Shown here in pieces: positions 6,803 through 15,116 of a stretch of 34,075 nt of DNA. The notes beneath the pieces are model-generated. The model worked only from the letters and a program-made list of their open reading frames with translations, was not told the DNA's origin and did no database searches. This DNA comes from Lachnospiraceae bacterium (GTDB lineage Bacteria > Bacillota > Clostridia > Lachnospirales > Lachnospiraceae). The stretch spans positions 1-34,075 of the forward strand of contig JAFWRC010000267.1 of the NCBI GenBank assembly GCA_017508825.1, written 5' to 3'. The translations under genes were made by a program, and so were the position numbers. The first letter of the stretch is position 1; each line of letters opens with the position of its first letter.

Positions 6803-7516
6803 ATGGCAACCTACGTAATGGGCGATGTCCATGGGGAATACGACAAGTTCATAGAGCTGCTGGAAAAAATAGATCTGAAGGATGAGGATACGCTGTATCT
6901 GATCGGAGATGTGATCGATCGCGGGCCCCATCCGATCAAAGTGCTGCAGAAACTGATGGAAATGCCCAATGCCATACCGATCCTGGGAAATCATGAACTG
7001 ATGGCGCTGCAATGTATGAAGTTTCTGATGCAGGAGATCACGGAAAAGACCATCATGGAACTGGATGAGGAGACACTGGACTATTTCTGGACCTGGCAGC
7101 AGAACGGAAATGATACAACCCTGTATGAGTATTACCAGCTGGATAAAGAAGAACGTCAGGAGATCCTGGATTTTCTGGGAGAATTTCTGATCTACGAGGA
7201 GCTGGAAGTAAACGGAAAGCATTATCTGCTGGTGCATGCGGGTCTCGGGAACTATTCGCCGGATAAGGATATGGACGAGTATACGATCGACGAGCTGGTG
7301 TGGGACCGGGCGGATTTTAATGAAAAATACTACGATGATGTCTATGTTGTTTCCGGTCATACGCCGACGCAGCTGATCGAGGGAAATCCGAACCCGGGAA
7401 AGATCTACCGGGCGAATAACCATATTGCGATCGATTGCGGGTCGTGTTTTAAAAACGGGCGCATCGCCGTGATCTGTCTGGATACGGGGGAAGAGTTTTA
7501 CTCATCGGCGAATTGA
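6803..7516 (+). CDS. PP1/PP2A-type metallophosphoesterase
   Basis: A 237-residue calcineurin-like phosphoesterase of the bacterial PPP (PrpA/PrpB, ApaH-like) type. The dinuclear metal motifs are all present: GDVHG (7-11), GDVIDRG (35-41), GNHE (62-65), then LLVHAGL and the late VSGHTPTQ histidine motif. It could act as a Ser/Thr protein phosphatase or on a dinucleotide such as Ap4A; the sequence does not decide. The start is ATG 6803, with AGGGGGA at 6791-6797, rather than ATG 6776, which lies inside the palindrome. It has no promoter of its own that I can see, so read-through from mnmA is likely. It converges on the ROK kinase gene. Confidence 0.88.
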   Translation: MATYVMGDVHGEYDKFIELLEKIDLKDEDTLYLIGDVIDRGPHPIKVLQKLMEMPNAIPILGNHELMALQCMKFLMQEITEKTIMELDEETLDYFWTWQQNGNDTTLYEYYQLDKEERQEILDFLGEFLIYEELEVNGKHYLLVHAGLGNYSPDKDMDEYTIDELVWDRADFNEKYYDDVYVVSGHTPTQLIEGNPNPGKIYRANNHIAIDCGSCFKNGRIAVICLDTGEEFYSSAN

Positions 7517-7535
7517 GCTTCCACACATCCGTCAA

Positions 7536-8399
7536 CTAAGCATTAAGTGCTAATTTGATACACCCCATGATGCCCTGGTCATCGTGAAGGCTGGCGGGGA
7601 CGATATATTGATCCATATTCTGAAGCAGCGGAGTGACGATATAGCCATTCAGCTGCTTTTTTACTTCTGCGCGGATCAGGTCGAAGAGCTGTAACTGGTG
7701 CATGACGCCGCCGCCTAAGATGATGCGTTCGGGGGAAAGCGTCAGGATCAGGTTGACGATGGCCTGTCCGATGTAATAGGCTTCCAGTTCCCAGACTTTT
7801 TCGTTGCCGGCCAGGTCTTTTCCTTTGGCGCCCCAGCGTTCTTCGATGGCGGGGCCGGCAGCCAGACCTTCCAGGCAATGGCGGTGGTACGGGCATTTCC
7901 CGGGATACGGATCAGACGGATGGGGGTGCAGCAGCATATGCCCCAGTTCCGGATGCAGCATGCCATGGAGCAGTTTTCCGCCGCTCATGACGCCGCCGCC
8001 GATGCCGGTGCCGATGGTGATGTAGACGACGTTTTCCAAACCCTTGGAAGATCCATAGGTGACTTCTCCGAGCAGGGATCCGTTCACATCGGTATCAAAA
8101 CCGATGGGGATCTGCAGCGCCTTCCGAAAAGCGCCGACGATATCGTAGTTGGCCCAGCCCGGTTTCGGTGTTGTGGTGATATAGCCGTAAGTGGAGGATC
8201 GCGGATTCAGATCCAGCGGGCCGAAGCAGGCGATGCCCAGAGCTGTGATCTCCTTATTCTTGAAATAGTCAATGATCTCCGGGATCGTTTCTTCCGGAAG
8301 TCTTGTGGGAATGGAGATCTGCTCCAGGATCTGTCCGTTTTCATTGCCGATAGCACACACCATTTTGGTGCCGCCGGCTTCTAATGCACCGTAAGTCAT
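7536..8399 (-). CDS. scrK: ROK-family fructokinase
   Basis: ROK sugar kinase, most like the zinc-containing fructokinases (YdhR/GmuE group) that phosphorylate fructose at C6 in the cytoplasm. Visible features are the N-terminal GALEAGGTKMVCA phosphate motif, DTDVNGSLLGE with the catalytic Asp, TIGTGIGGG, and the zinc site spanning HPELGHMLLHPHP and CPYHRHC, followed by LEGLAAGPA, typical of fructokinases. The start is taken as ATG 8399, because GAGGAG lies six bases before it and abuts the alternative ATG at 8405; this gives 287 residues. It is read away from a GH32 gene across overlapping promoters: GH32 would release fructose or a fructosyl product and this enzyme would phosphorylate it. 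Confidence 0.88.
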   Translation of the reverse strand: MTYGALEAGGTKMVCAIGNENGQILEQISIPTRLPEETIPEIIDYFKNKEITALGIACFGPLDLNPRSSTYGYITTTPKPGWANYDIVGAFRKALQIPIGFDTDVNGSLLGEVTYGSSKGLENVVYITIGTGIGGGVMSGGKLLHGMLHPELGHMLLHPHPSDPYPGKCPYHRHCLEGLAAGPAIEERWGAKGKDLAGNEKVWELEAYYIGQAIVNLILTLSPERIILGGGVMHQLQLFDLIRAEVKKQLNGYIVTPLLQNMDQYIVPASLHDDQGIMGCIKLALNA

Positions 8400-8414
8400 A
8401 ACCATCTCCTCATT

Positions 8415-8443
8415 TTGACAAAAAAAGCACGCTACTATATAAT
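8415..8443 (+). promoter_or_regulatory. Perfect consensus sigma-A promoter of the GH32 gene
   Basis: TTGACA (8415-8420), a 17-bp spacer and TATAAT (8438-8443). Transcription should start near 8450. The last two bases of the -10 are shared with the opposing ROK promoter. Confidence 0.85.
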
Positions 8444-8449
8444 ATTAGC
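8431..8449. promoter_or_regulatory. Dyad operator candidate over both -10 boxes
   Basis: GCTAcTATATAATATTAGC reads as an imperfect dyad (GCTA.TAT...ATA.TAGC, 14 of 19 positions symmetric) covering both -10 elements. A repressor bound here would shut both genes; no repressor gene is in the window. Confidence 0.4.
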
Positions 8450-8470
8450 AAGTGTGCACGTCTGTGACAA
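8442..8470 (-). promoter_or_regulatory. Promoter of the ROK fructokinase gene
   Basis: On the minus strand TTGTCA (8465-8470), a 17-bp spacer and TAATAT (8442-8447). The start is predicted near 8435 with a leader of about 36 nt. It faces and overlaps the GH32 promoter, so RNA polymerase cannot occupy both at once. Confidence 0.7.
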
Positions 8471-8500
8471 GAGGCGAAATGGGGAACAGACAGTGGGGGG

Positions 8501-10186
8501 ATGAACGTGATAAAGATGACACAGAAGATTAAAGAAGATCCTTATCGGCTGGGGTTTCACCTGATGCCGCCGACAGGCTGGATGAACGATCCGAACGGCC
8601 TGTGCGAATTCGATGGCAAATACCATATCTTTTTTCAATATAGTCCGGATGATGTGAAGGGCGGATGCAAAGAGTGGGGGCATTATATCGGTGATGACCT
8701 GCTGCATTTTCATTTTGCGGGAACTGCGGTTTCTCCCGATCATGCGGCAGATGCAAGCGGCGCTTTTTCCGGTTCGGCACTGATCGATGAAGGCGAGATG
8801 CTTTTGTATTATACCGGAAATGTGGAACTGCCGGGAGATTATGATCATACCTATGCCGGCCGGGAATCGAATACGATCCTTTTGCGGAGCCGGGACGGGG
8901 AACATTTTTCGGAAAAGCAAGTCCTTTTGACCAATGCGGATTATCCGGATGAATATACCTGTCATGTCCGTGATCCCAAAGTGTGGAAGCAGGACGGGAA
9001 GTACTATATGGTGCAGGGAGGGCGTCTGGACGGCAGACGTCTGGAACTACGTCGTTTGCAGATGGATATCGAAAATGATCCTTTGAGCAATGAGATCACA
9101 GCCGGTAACGGATCCCTGTTGGATCAGGGAGCGGTGATCGTGTTTGAAGGAGAGGGTGCACAGAACTTTCAGCCGATCTATAGCATAACCACGGCAGAAC
9201 CCTTTGGTTATATGTGGGAATGCCCGGATTATTTTGAACTCGGCGGAAAGAAGTTTTTGAGTTGTTGTCCGCAGGGCCTGGAAAATCAGGAGTATAAGTG
9301 GCAGAATACATACCAGTCCGGATATTTTGTTTTACCGGAGGATTTTGATATCACAGATCCCGCTAAGGGAAAGATCTTTTTTGGCGAAGATGATCCGAAA
9401 GAAACGGGAGAATACCGCTTACTTGAGAATCCGGAAGGAACCTTCCGTGAATGGGATCATGGATTTGACTTTTATGCGCCGCAGACATTTACGGACAGCC
9501 GGGGACGGCGGATACTGATCGGCTGGGTCGGAATGTTTGATGCGGACTATGATAACCTGCATACGACGGAGCGCGGCTGGCAGCATGCGCTGAGTGTGCC
9601 CCGGGTGCTTACGCCATATGAAGGCGGCATACGGCAGTGGCCTGTGGAAGAGATCGAGAGCCTGCGGATGGGGCTGCGGATCACGGAAAAAGGCAATACA
9701 AAAATGGAACTGCCGACCAGAAAAGCGGATATCGTGATCGAAAGAGAAAACGGCATCGGTTTCTCCGGAAAGATCTATTTCGACAGAGCCCGGGAAGCAG
9801 ACGGACTTGGCGTCGAGATGGGCGCAGACGGGAAGCTGCGGGAATACCTGTTGCTGATGCGTCTCTGGGTAGCGGCATGGCCGGTGTTTGAGATCTTTCT
9901 GGAAAGCGCGGAAGGCGCACAGGATACCTTTGTACTGCATCTGATGATGGAGGAACATCCCGGGCGAGGACGCAGGGAACGTAAGGTACGGGTAGGGGAT
10001 TTCCATAAGCTCCGTGTTCTGATCGATACATCCATGGTGGAGATCTTTCTGAATGATGGAGAAGAAGTACTGACCTCACGTTTTTATGCGGAAGAAGAGG
10101 TGGCGAGAAACAGCTACCGGCTGCAGGTCGGACCGCCGATGGTGAAGGTCTGGGATATGAAAAACATGCAGGTTGATTATGACTGA
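8501..10186 (+). CDS. scrB: GH32 beta-fructosidase / sucrose-6-phosphate hydrolase
   Basis: Glycoside hydrolase family 32 enzyme cleaving terminal beta-fructosides (sucrose, sucrose-6-phosphate or short fructans). The catalytic residues are in the expected order: WMNDPNG with nucleophile Asp30, FSGSAL (89-94), RDP (157-159) with the transition-state Asp, and the acid/base Glu240 in ECPDYF. The C-terminal beta-sandwich ends in a typical SMVEIFLNDGEE segment. There is no signal peptide, so it acts in the cytoplasm on imported sugar. At 561 residues it is longer than the usual ~480-500. The start at 8501 directly follows a G-run; GTG 8507 or ATG 8516 are possible and would not affect the domain. 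It overlaps ptsI by 8 bp. Whether the substrate is phosphorylated is undecided. Confidence 0.88.
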   Translation: MNVIKMTQKIKEDPYRLGFHLMPPTGWMNDPNGLCEFDGKYHIFFQYSPDDVKGGCKEWGHYIGDDLLHFHFAGTAVSPDHAADASGAFSGSALIDEGEMLLYYTGNVELPGDYDHTYAGRESNTILLRSRDGEHFSEKQVLLTNADYPDEYTCHVRDPKVWKQDGKYYMVQGGRLDGRRLELRRLQMDIENDPLSNEITAGNGSLLDQGAVIVFEGEGAQNFQPIYSITTAEPFGYMWECPDYFELGGKKFLSCCPQGLENQEYKWQNTYQSGYFVLPEDFDITDPAKGKIFFGEDDPKETGEYRLLENPEGTFREWDHGFDFYAPQTFTDSRGRRILIGWVGMFDADYDNLHTTERGWQHALSVPRVLTPYEGGIRQWPVEEIESLRMGLRITEKGNTKMELPTRKADIVIERENGIGFSGKIYFDRAREADGLGVEMGADGKLREYLLLMRLWVAAWPVFEIFLESAEGAQDTFVLHLMMEEHPGRGRRERKVRVGDFHKLRVLIDTSMVEIFLNDGEEVLTSRFYAEEEVARNSYRLQVGPPMVKVWDMKNMQVDYD

Positions 10187-11792
10187 ACTACAGGGAAAAG
10201 GAATTGCGCCGGGCATTGCCGCAGGCCGCATTTTCTACTATAAGAAAAGTGGCCGGCAGATCCGGCGTACCTATCGCGAAGACAGCGAGACCGAGTGGAA
10301 GCGTTTCGAAGAGGCCAGAGAGAAGGCCGAAACGCAGCTGCTGACACTTCAGGAAAAGGCGGAAAAGGAAACCGGCGAGGAAGCCGCCGGGATTTTTGAT
10401 GCGCATCGGATGCTTTTGCATGACGATGAGCTGGAAAAATTCATCCGGGATATCATCCCGAATGCAAAAGTTTCTGCAGAGTATGCCGTTTTTGTTGCAG
10501 GAGAGCATTTTTCGGAGCTGCTCTCGGGATTGGATGATGCGTATCTGCAGGCCAGAAATGCAGATCTTCAGGACGTGGTATGGCGTCTGATCCGTATCTT
10601 AAACGGTGTCGAGAATGTGCAGGAACTGACAGAGCCTTCGATCATCGTTGCAGAGGATCTGACACCTTCCGAAACGATACAGTTCGACAAATCCCTGATC
10701 CTGGGATTTGTAACCCGTCAGGGATCGGCAAACAGTCATACGGCGATCCTGGCACGGCAGCTATCCCTTCCGGCGGTATGCGGGATAGAAACTGATCCTT
10801 CCTGGAACGGAAAATATGCGGTGGTGGATGGCAGCAGCGGACAGCTCTTTCTTGACCCGGATGATGCGCTGATCGAAAAGAGCAGAGCGCAGCAGCGGGA
10901 GGAAGAAGCGCGCAGGGAGAGGCTGCAGCGGCTGAAAGGACTGCCTGCGATCACGAAAGACGGCAGGCAGATCGCGGTCTATGCCAATATCGGCAGTGTA
11001 GAGGAAGTGCTGAATGCACGGGAGAATGATGCCGAAGGCATAGGGCTTTTCCGCAGTGAGTTTCTGTATCTTGAGGGAAAGGATTTCCCGTCGGAGGAGA
11101 AACAGTTCGCGGTGTATAAAGCGGTATTGCAGGCGATGGAAGATAAGCTTGTCGTGATCCGTACCCTGGATCTGGGGGCGGATAAGCAGGCGGATTATCT
11201 GGATCTGGGACATGAAGAGAATCCGGCGATGGGTTACCGTGCGATCCGGATCTGTCTGGACCGGCCAGAGATCTTTCGTACACAGCTGCGGGCGATCTAC
11301 CGTGCATCAGTATACGGGAAAACGGCAATCCTGTTTCCGATGATCATTTCTTTGGAAGAGGTGCTTCAGTGCAGGAGACATATTGCAGAGGTCAAGGCAG
11401 AACTGAAGCAGGAAGGGATTCCGTATAAAGATGACGTACAGATTGGTGTGATGATCGAGACCCCGGCAGCAGCGCTCATCAGTGAGACGCTGGCGAAGGA
11501 AGTGGATTTTTTCAGCATCGGGACCAATGATCTGGCACAGTATACACTGGCGATCGACCGGCAGAATGCAAAGATGGAAGCGCAGACGGATATGCGCCAT
11601 CCGGCGGTACAGGAACTGATCCGGATGACGATAGCAAACGGACATAAAGCCGGCATACGCGTGGAGATCTGCGGGGAACTTGCGGCGGATACTTCATTTA
11701 CGCAGACCTTTCTGGATTACGGCGTGGACGCGTTATCGGTCTCACCCCCTTTTGTATTGCCGGTAAAGGATGCGGTGATACAGGCGGAATAA
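10179..11792 (+). CDS. ptsI: PTS enzyme I (PEP-protein phosphotransferase)
   Basis: Enzyme I of the sugar phosphotransferase system: it takes phosphate from PEP and passes it to HPr. Residues 1-140 hold the HPr-binding helical domain. The swivelling domain carries the phospho-histidine His187 in QGSANSHTAILAR, a variant of the common GGRTSHTAI. The PEP-binding barrel shows GLFRSEFLY, VIRTLDLGADKQ, GYRAIR, PMI, the MIETPAA motif, SIGTNDLAQYTLA and EICGELA. The length of 537 residues is slightly short of the usual ~570. ATG 10179 is preferred to TTG 10173 from its AGG spacing and the family N-terminus; it overlaps the GH32 stop by 8 bp. No HPr or enzyme II gene is nearby, which is unusual for this gene. 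Confidence 0.92.
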   Translation: MTELQGKGIAPGIAAGRIFYYKKSGRQIRRTYREDSETEWKRFEEAREKAETQLLTLQEKAEKETGEEAAGIFDAHRMLLHDDELEKFIRDIIPNAKVSAEYAVFVAGEHFSELLSGLDDAYLQARNADLQDVVWRLIRILNGVENVQELTEPSIIVAEDLTPSETIQFDKSLILGFVTRQGSANSHTAILARQLSLPAVCGIETDPSWNGKYAVVDGSSGQLFLDPDDALIEKSRAQQREEEARRERLQRLKGLPAITKDGRQIAVYANIGSVEEVLNARENDAEGIGLFRSEFLYLEGKDFPSEEKQFAVYKAVLQAMEDKLVVIRTLDLGADKQADYLDLGHEENPAMGYRAIRICLDRPEIFRTQLRAIYRASVYGKTAILFPMIISLEEVLQCRRHIAEVKAELKQEGIPYKDDVQIGVMIETPAAALISETLAKEVDFFSIGTNDLAQYTLAIDRQNAKMEAQTDMRHPAVQELIRMTIANGHKAGIRVEICGELAADTSFTQTFLDYGVDALSVSPPFVLPVKDAVIQAE

Positions 11793-11813
11793 CGGACAAG
11801 GAGCTTATGTATT

Positions 11814-13319
11814 ATGAAATTCCACTTAAAGGATCTGATCAATTATCGTGATATCGTGGTACAGTGTCATGACAATCCGGATGCGGATGCGCTGGCCAGC
11901 GGATTTGCGCTTGTGTGGTATCTGAAAAAGCAGGATATCGATGCACGCTTTGTCTACGGCGGTAAGGAAGCCGTGCAGAAATCCAATCTGCTGAAGATGA
12001 TCGATGATCTGCAGATCACGGTGGAACATATCACGGAACTGCCGGAGCCGGAGCTGCTGGTCACGGTAGACTGCCAGTATGGTGAGAGCAATGTCACAAA
12101 ATTCGATGCCGAAAAAGTCATTGTGATCGATCATCACCGGGTGAGCGGGGAACTGCCGGATCCTTCGGATGTGCGCAGTAACTACGGTTCCTGTTCTACG
12201 GTGCTTTATGAGCTGCTGACGGCAGAGGGACTGGACATCAACGAAAACAAGCGCCTGGCAACGGCCCTGTATTACGGATTGATGACGGATACGGATAATT
12301 TTTCTTCGCTGTTCCATCCGGCGGATCGCGATCTGCGGGATATTGCCAAATATGATCGTTCCGATATTGCAGGTTTTCGGAGCGCCAATATGTCCAAAGA
12401 GGAACTGGTGATCGCCGGAAAGGCAATGCAGAGTGCAGTTTATAACGATGAGTACCGTTATGGTATCATAGAGGCGGATCCCTGTGATGCCAACATCCTG
12501 GGATTGATCAGTGATACGTTGCTGGAGGTGGATGGGGTAGATACATGCGTGGTCTATGATCTGCTGGATGACGGTGTGAAGTTTTCCGTGCGCAGCGGTA
12601 CCAAAAACACGAAGGCCAGTGAACTGGCGAAATACCTTGCTGATGATATGGGCGGCGGCGGCGGTCATCTGCTCAAGGCAGGCGGTTTTATCAAGAAGGA
12701 TCTGATCCGGAAAAAGGGGATCCCTTTTGCTTCAGACGATATCGGAAAGATGCTGTATGAGAGAATGCGAAAGTACCACAGCGAAAGCGAGATCGTCTAT
12801 GCGGGACAGAAAGAAGAAGATATTTCCATGTACCGGCACTATACCAAGATGGAAGTATCTGTAGGTTATGTGAAGGTAACCGATCTTGCAAAGCCGGGTA
12901 CCGGGATCATGATCCGTACACTCGAGGGCGATGTGGATGTAATGGTCGAAGAAGATATGTACATCATCCTCGGAGTGGATGGCGAGATCTATCCCTGCCG
13001 GCAGAAGAAATTTGAATCCAATTATCGTTTCAGTGATGAGCCGTACGTATACCCCGGAGAGTATCCGCCTGTGGTGGTGGATAATGTCGAAGGCGAACGC
13101 ATCCCGGTCCTTCCGTATGCAAAGAGCTGTATCGCGATGGGCGGCAGCGGGATCTATGCAAGGGAGCTGGATCACAGAGTCAAGGTCTTTACTGCATGGG
13201 ATACCGAAAAATACTATCTCGGTGTGGAAGGCGATTACCTTGCGGTACGGGCCGATGATCTGACGGATATCTATATTATCGCAAGGAGCGTGTTTGAGCG
13301 CACCTATCGGTTGTCGTAA
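11814..13319 (+). CDS. DHH phosphoesterase with unassigned C-terminal domain
   Basis: A 501-residue DHH/DHHA1 protein of the NrnA/RecJ-like superfamily, which hydrolyses nanoRNAs, pAp or cyclic dinucleotide products. DHH motifs are HDNPDADAL (19-27), DCQYG (86-90), IDHH (105-108) and TDTDNF (158-163), followed by the DHHA1 glycine motif GGGGGH (280-285). Typical NrnA enzymes end near residue 320. Here a further ~175 residues (325-501) form a separate domain I cannot assign, beginning KMEVSVGYVKVTDLAKPGTG after a short linker and ending in IYIIARSVFERTY. There are no membrane segments. It lies 21 bp after ptsI and is probably in its transcript. The phosphoesterase role is secure; the substrate is not. 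Confidence 0.85.
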   Translation: MKFHLKDLINYRDIVVQCHDNPDADALASGFALVWYLKKQDIDARFVYGGKEAVQKSNLLKMIDDLQITVEHITELPEPELLVTVDCQYGESNVTKFDAEKVIVIDHHRVSGELPDPSDVRSNYGSCSTVLYELLTAEGLDINENKRLATALYYGLMTDTDNFSSLFHPADRDLRDIAKYDRSDIAGFRSANMSKEELVIAGKAMQSAVYNDEYRYGIIEADPCDANILGLISDTLLEVDGVDTCVVYDLLDDGVKFSVRSGTKNTKASELAKYLADDMGGGGGHLLKAGGFIKKDLIRKKGIPFASDDIGKMLYERMRKYHSESEIVYAGQKEEDISMYRHYTKMEVSVGYVKVTDLAKPGTGIMIRTLEGDVDVMVEEDMYIILGVDGEIYPCRQKKFESNYRFSDEPYVYPGEYPPVVVDNVEGERIPVLPYAKSCIAMGGSGIYARELDHRVKVFTAWDTEKYYLGVEGDYLAVRADDLTDIYIIARSVFERTYRLS

Positions 13320-13360
13320 GTTTTCTGCCGGATACATTATAATAAGAAAAAAATTTTTTG

Positions 13361-13388
13361 AGCGGTGGCTTGATTAGCCGCCGCTTTT
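13361..13388 (+). terminator. Intrinsic terminator after the DHH gene
   Basis: Stem AGCGGTGGCT (13361-13370) with AGCCGCCGCT (13376-13385), one wobble pair, a 5-nt loop and TTTT. The next promoter's -35 begins at its loop. Confidence 0.85.
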
Positions 13389-13398
13389 GTGCTAGTAT
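13370..13398 (+). promoter_or_regulatory. Promoter embedded in a terminator, for the SulP operon
   Basis: TTGATT (13370-13375, hairpin loop), a 17-bp spacer formed by the descending stem, then TAGTAT (13393-13398). It has the same geometry and the same -10 as 4490-4518. Confidence 0.6.
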
Positions 13399-13442
13399 GG
13401 GGAACGGTTTTGCGAAAAACATGAGTTTTCAGGGAGGATATT

Positions 13443-15113
13443 ATGCACAAGGACAAGTTAAAGCCGATGCTCTTCAGCACCATGAAGAGTTACAACGGCA
13501 AGCAGTTTGTAACGGATGTGATCAGCGGTATCATCGTGGCGATCATTGCCCTGCCGCTTTCCATCGCACTGGCACTGGCCAGCGGTGTGGGACCGGAGGA
13601 AGGTATCTTTACCGCGATCGTAGCCGGTTTCATCATTTCATTTCTCGGCGGCAGCCGCGTACAGATTGCCGGACCGACCGCGGCGTTTGCAACGATTGTA
13701 GCCGGTATCGTAGCAAAGAACGGAATGGAAGGTCTGATGCTGGCGACTATCGTAGCCGGTGTGCTGCTCATCCTGATGGGCGTGTGCCGGCTGGGTGGCC
13801 TGATCCGATTCATTCCTTATACTATAACGACCGGTTTTACTTCCGGTATCGCAGTAACGATCTTGGTTGGTCAGATCAAGGATTTCATGGGACTGTCCTA
13901 TCCGGAGGGAACACCGACGATCGAAACCGTTGATAAGGTAAAGGCGATCGCGAACAATATATCTACTTTTAATGCGAGTGCTCTGCTGGTTGGAGCAGTA
14001 AGTCTGGCGATCCTGATCGTATGGCCGAAGATCAGCGAGAAGATCCCCGGATCACTGATCGCCGTGATCGTGGGTATTCTGATGGTGAAGTTTTTAAACC
14101 TTCCGGTAAAAACGATCGAAAGTTCCTTTGAAATAAAAGGTGGTCTGCCGACTTTACATATTCCGCAGAATATTTCTTTTCAGATGATCCGCGAAGTATT
14201 TCCGGATGGCTTTACCATTGCGATCCTGGCAGCGATCGAGTCTCTGCTTTCCTGCGTGGTAGCAGACAGTATGATCAACTCCCATCACCGTTCCAATATG
14301 GAGCTGATCGCACAGGGCTGCGGTAATATCGGATCTGCTCTGTTTGGCGGTATCCCGGCAACCGGCGCCATCGCGCGTACTGCGGCAAACATCAAAAACG
14401 GCGGCCGTACTCCGATCGCCGGTATCATACACGCTCTGGTACTGATTTTGGTGCTGGTGGTACTGATGCCTTATGCAGCACTGATCCCGATGCCGACCAT
14501 CGCAGCGATCCTCTTTATGGTTGCTTACAATATGTGCCAGTGGCGCACCTTTGTACATCTTTGCAAAACAGCGCCGAAAAGTGATATTATAGTGTTGGTA
14601 ACAACATTTGCTCTGACCGTAGTGTTCGACCTGGTCGTTGCGATCGAGATCGGTATGCTGATGGCCGTACTGCTCTTTATGAAGCGTATGAGTGAAGAAA
14701 GCCAGATCACCGGCTGGAAACGTTACGATATGGAAGATGACCCGGACGGAACCACATTAAAACCGATCCCGGCAAATGTGCGTGTATACGAGATCTCCGG
14801 ACCGATGTTCTTTGGTGATGCGGACCGAATTGCTGCCATCAGTTACAAGGAGACCACCAAGGCCATCATCCTGCGTATGCGTGGTGTGCCGGCGCTGGAT
14901 GCTACGGCGATGCATTCCCTGAACCAGTTCCACGATAAGTGCAAGGAACAGGGCATCGAGCTGGTATTCTCCCACGTGAACGAGCAGCCGATGCGTACGA
15001 TGGAAAAGGACGGCTTTATCGAGAAGGTCGGTAAGGAACACTTCCGTCCGCACATCGATGATGCGATCGCCTGGGCCGGAAAGGTAGCGGAGCGCAAGAC
15101 AAGCGAGGAATAA
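13443..15113 (+). CDS. SulP-family anion transporter with STAS domain
   Basis: A 556-residue SLC26/SulP permease for inorganic anions such as sulfate or bicarbonate. The N-terminal ~400 residues are a multispanning membrane domain with family segments GIIVAIIALPLSIALALASG and SRVQIAGPTAAFATIVAG. The last ~120 residues are a cytoplasmic STAS domain (NVRVYEISGPMFFGDAD, ALDATAMHSL) that modulates transport. The start is fixed by AGGGAGG at 13431-13437. It is first of four tightly spaced genes; only 3 bp separate its stop from the next start. The substrate cannot be read from sequence; sulfur supply (metY is in the same window) or CO2/bicarbonate handling are both plausible. Confidence 0.92.
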   Translation: MHKDKLKPMLFSTMKSYNGKQFVTDVISGIIVAIIALPLSIALALASGVGPEEGIFTAIVAGFIISFLGGSRVQIAGPTAAFATIVAGIVAKNGMEGLMLATIVAGVLLILMGVCRLGGLIRFIPYTITTGFTSGIAVTILVGQIKDFMGLSYPEGTPTIETVDKVKAIANNISTFNASALLVGAVSLAILIVWPKISEKIPGSLIAVIVGILMVKFLNLPVKTIESSFEIKGGLPTLHIPQNISFQMIREVFPDGFTIAILAAIESLLSCVVADSMINSHHRSNMELIAQGCGNIGSALFGGIPATGAIARTAANIKNGGRTPIAGIIHALVLILVLVVLMPYAALIPMPTIAAILFMVAYNMCQWRTFVHLCKTAPKSDIIVLVTTFALTVVFDLVVAIEIGMLMAVLLFMKRMSEESQITGWKRYDMEDDPDGTTLKPIPANVRVYEISGPMFFGDADRIAAISYKETTKAIILRMRGVPALDATAMHSLNQFHDKCKEQGIELVFSHVNEQPMRTMEKDGFIEKVGKEHFRPHIDDAIAWAGKVAERKTSEE

Positions 15114-15116
15114 GAT

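Noticed and set aside
10173..10178. TTG start for enzyme I
   Set aside because: ATG 10179 has better spacing to the AGG and gives the normal N-terminus.
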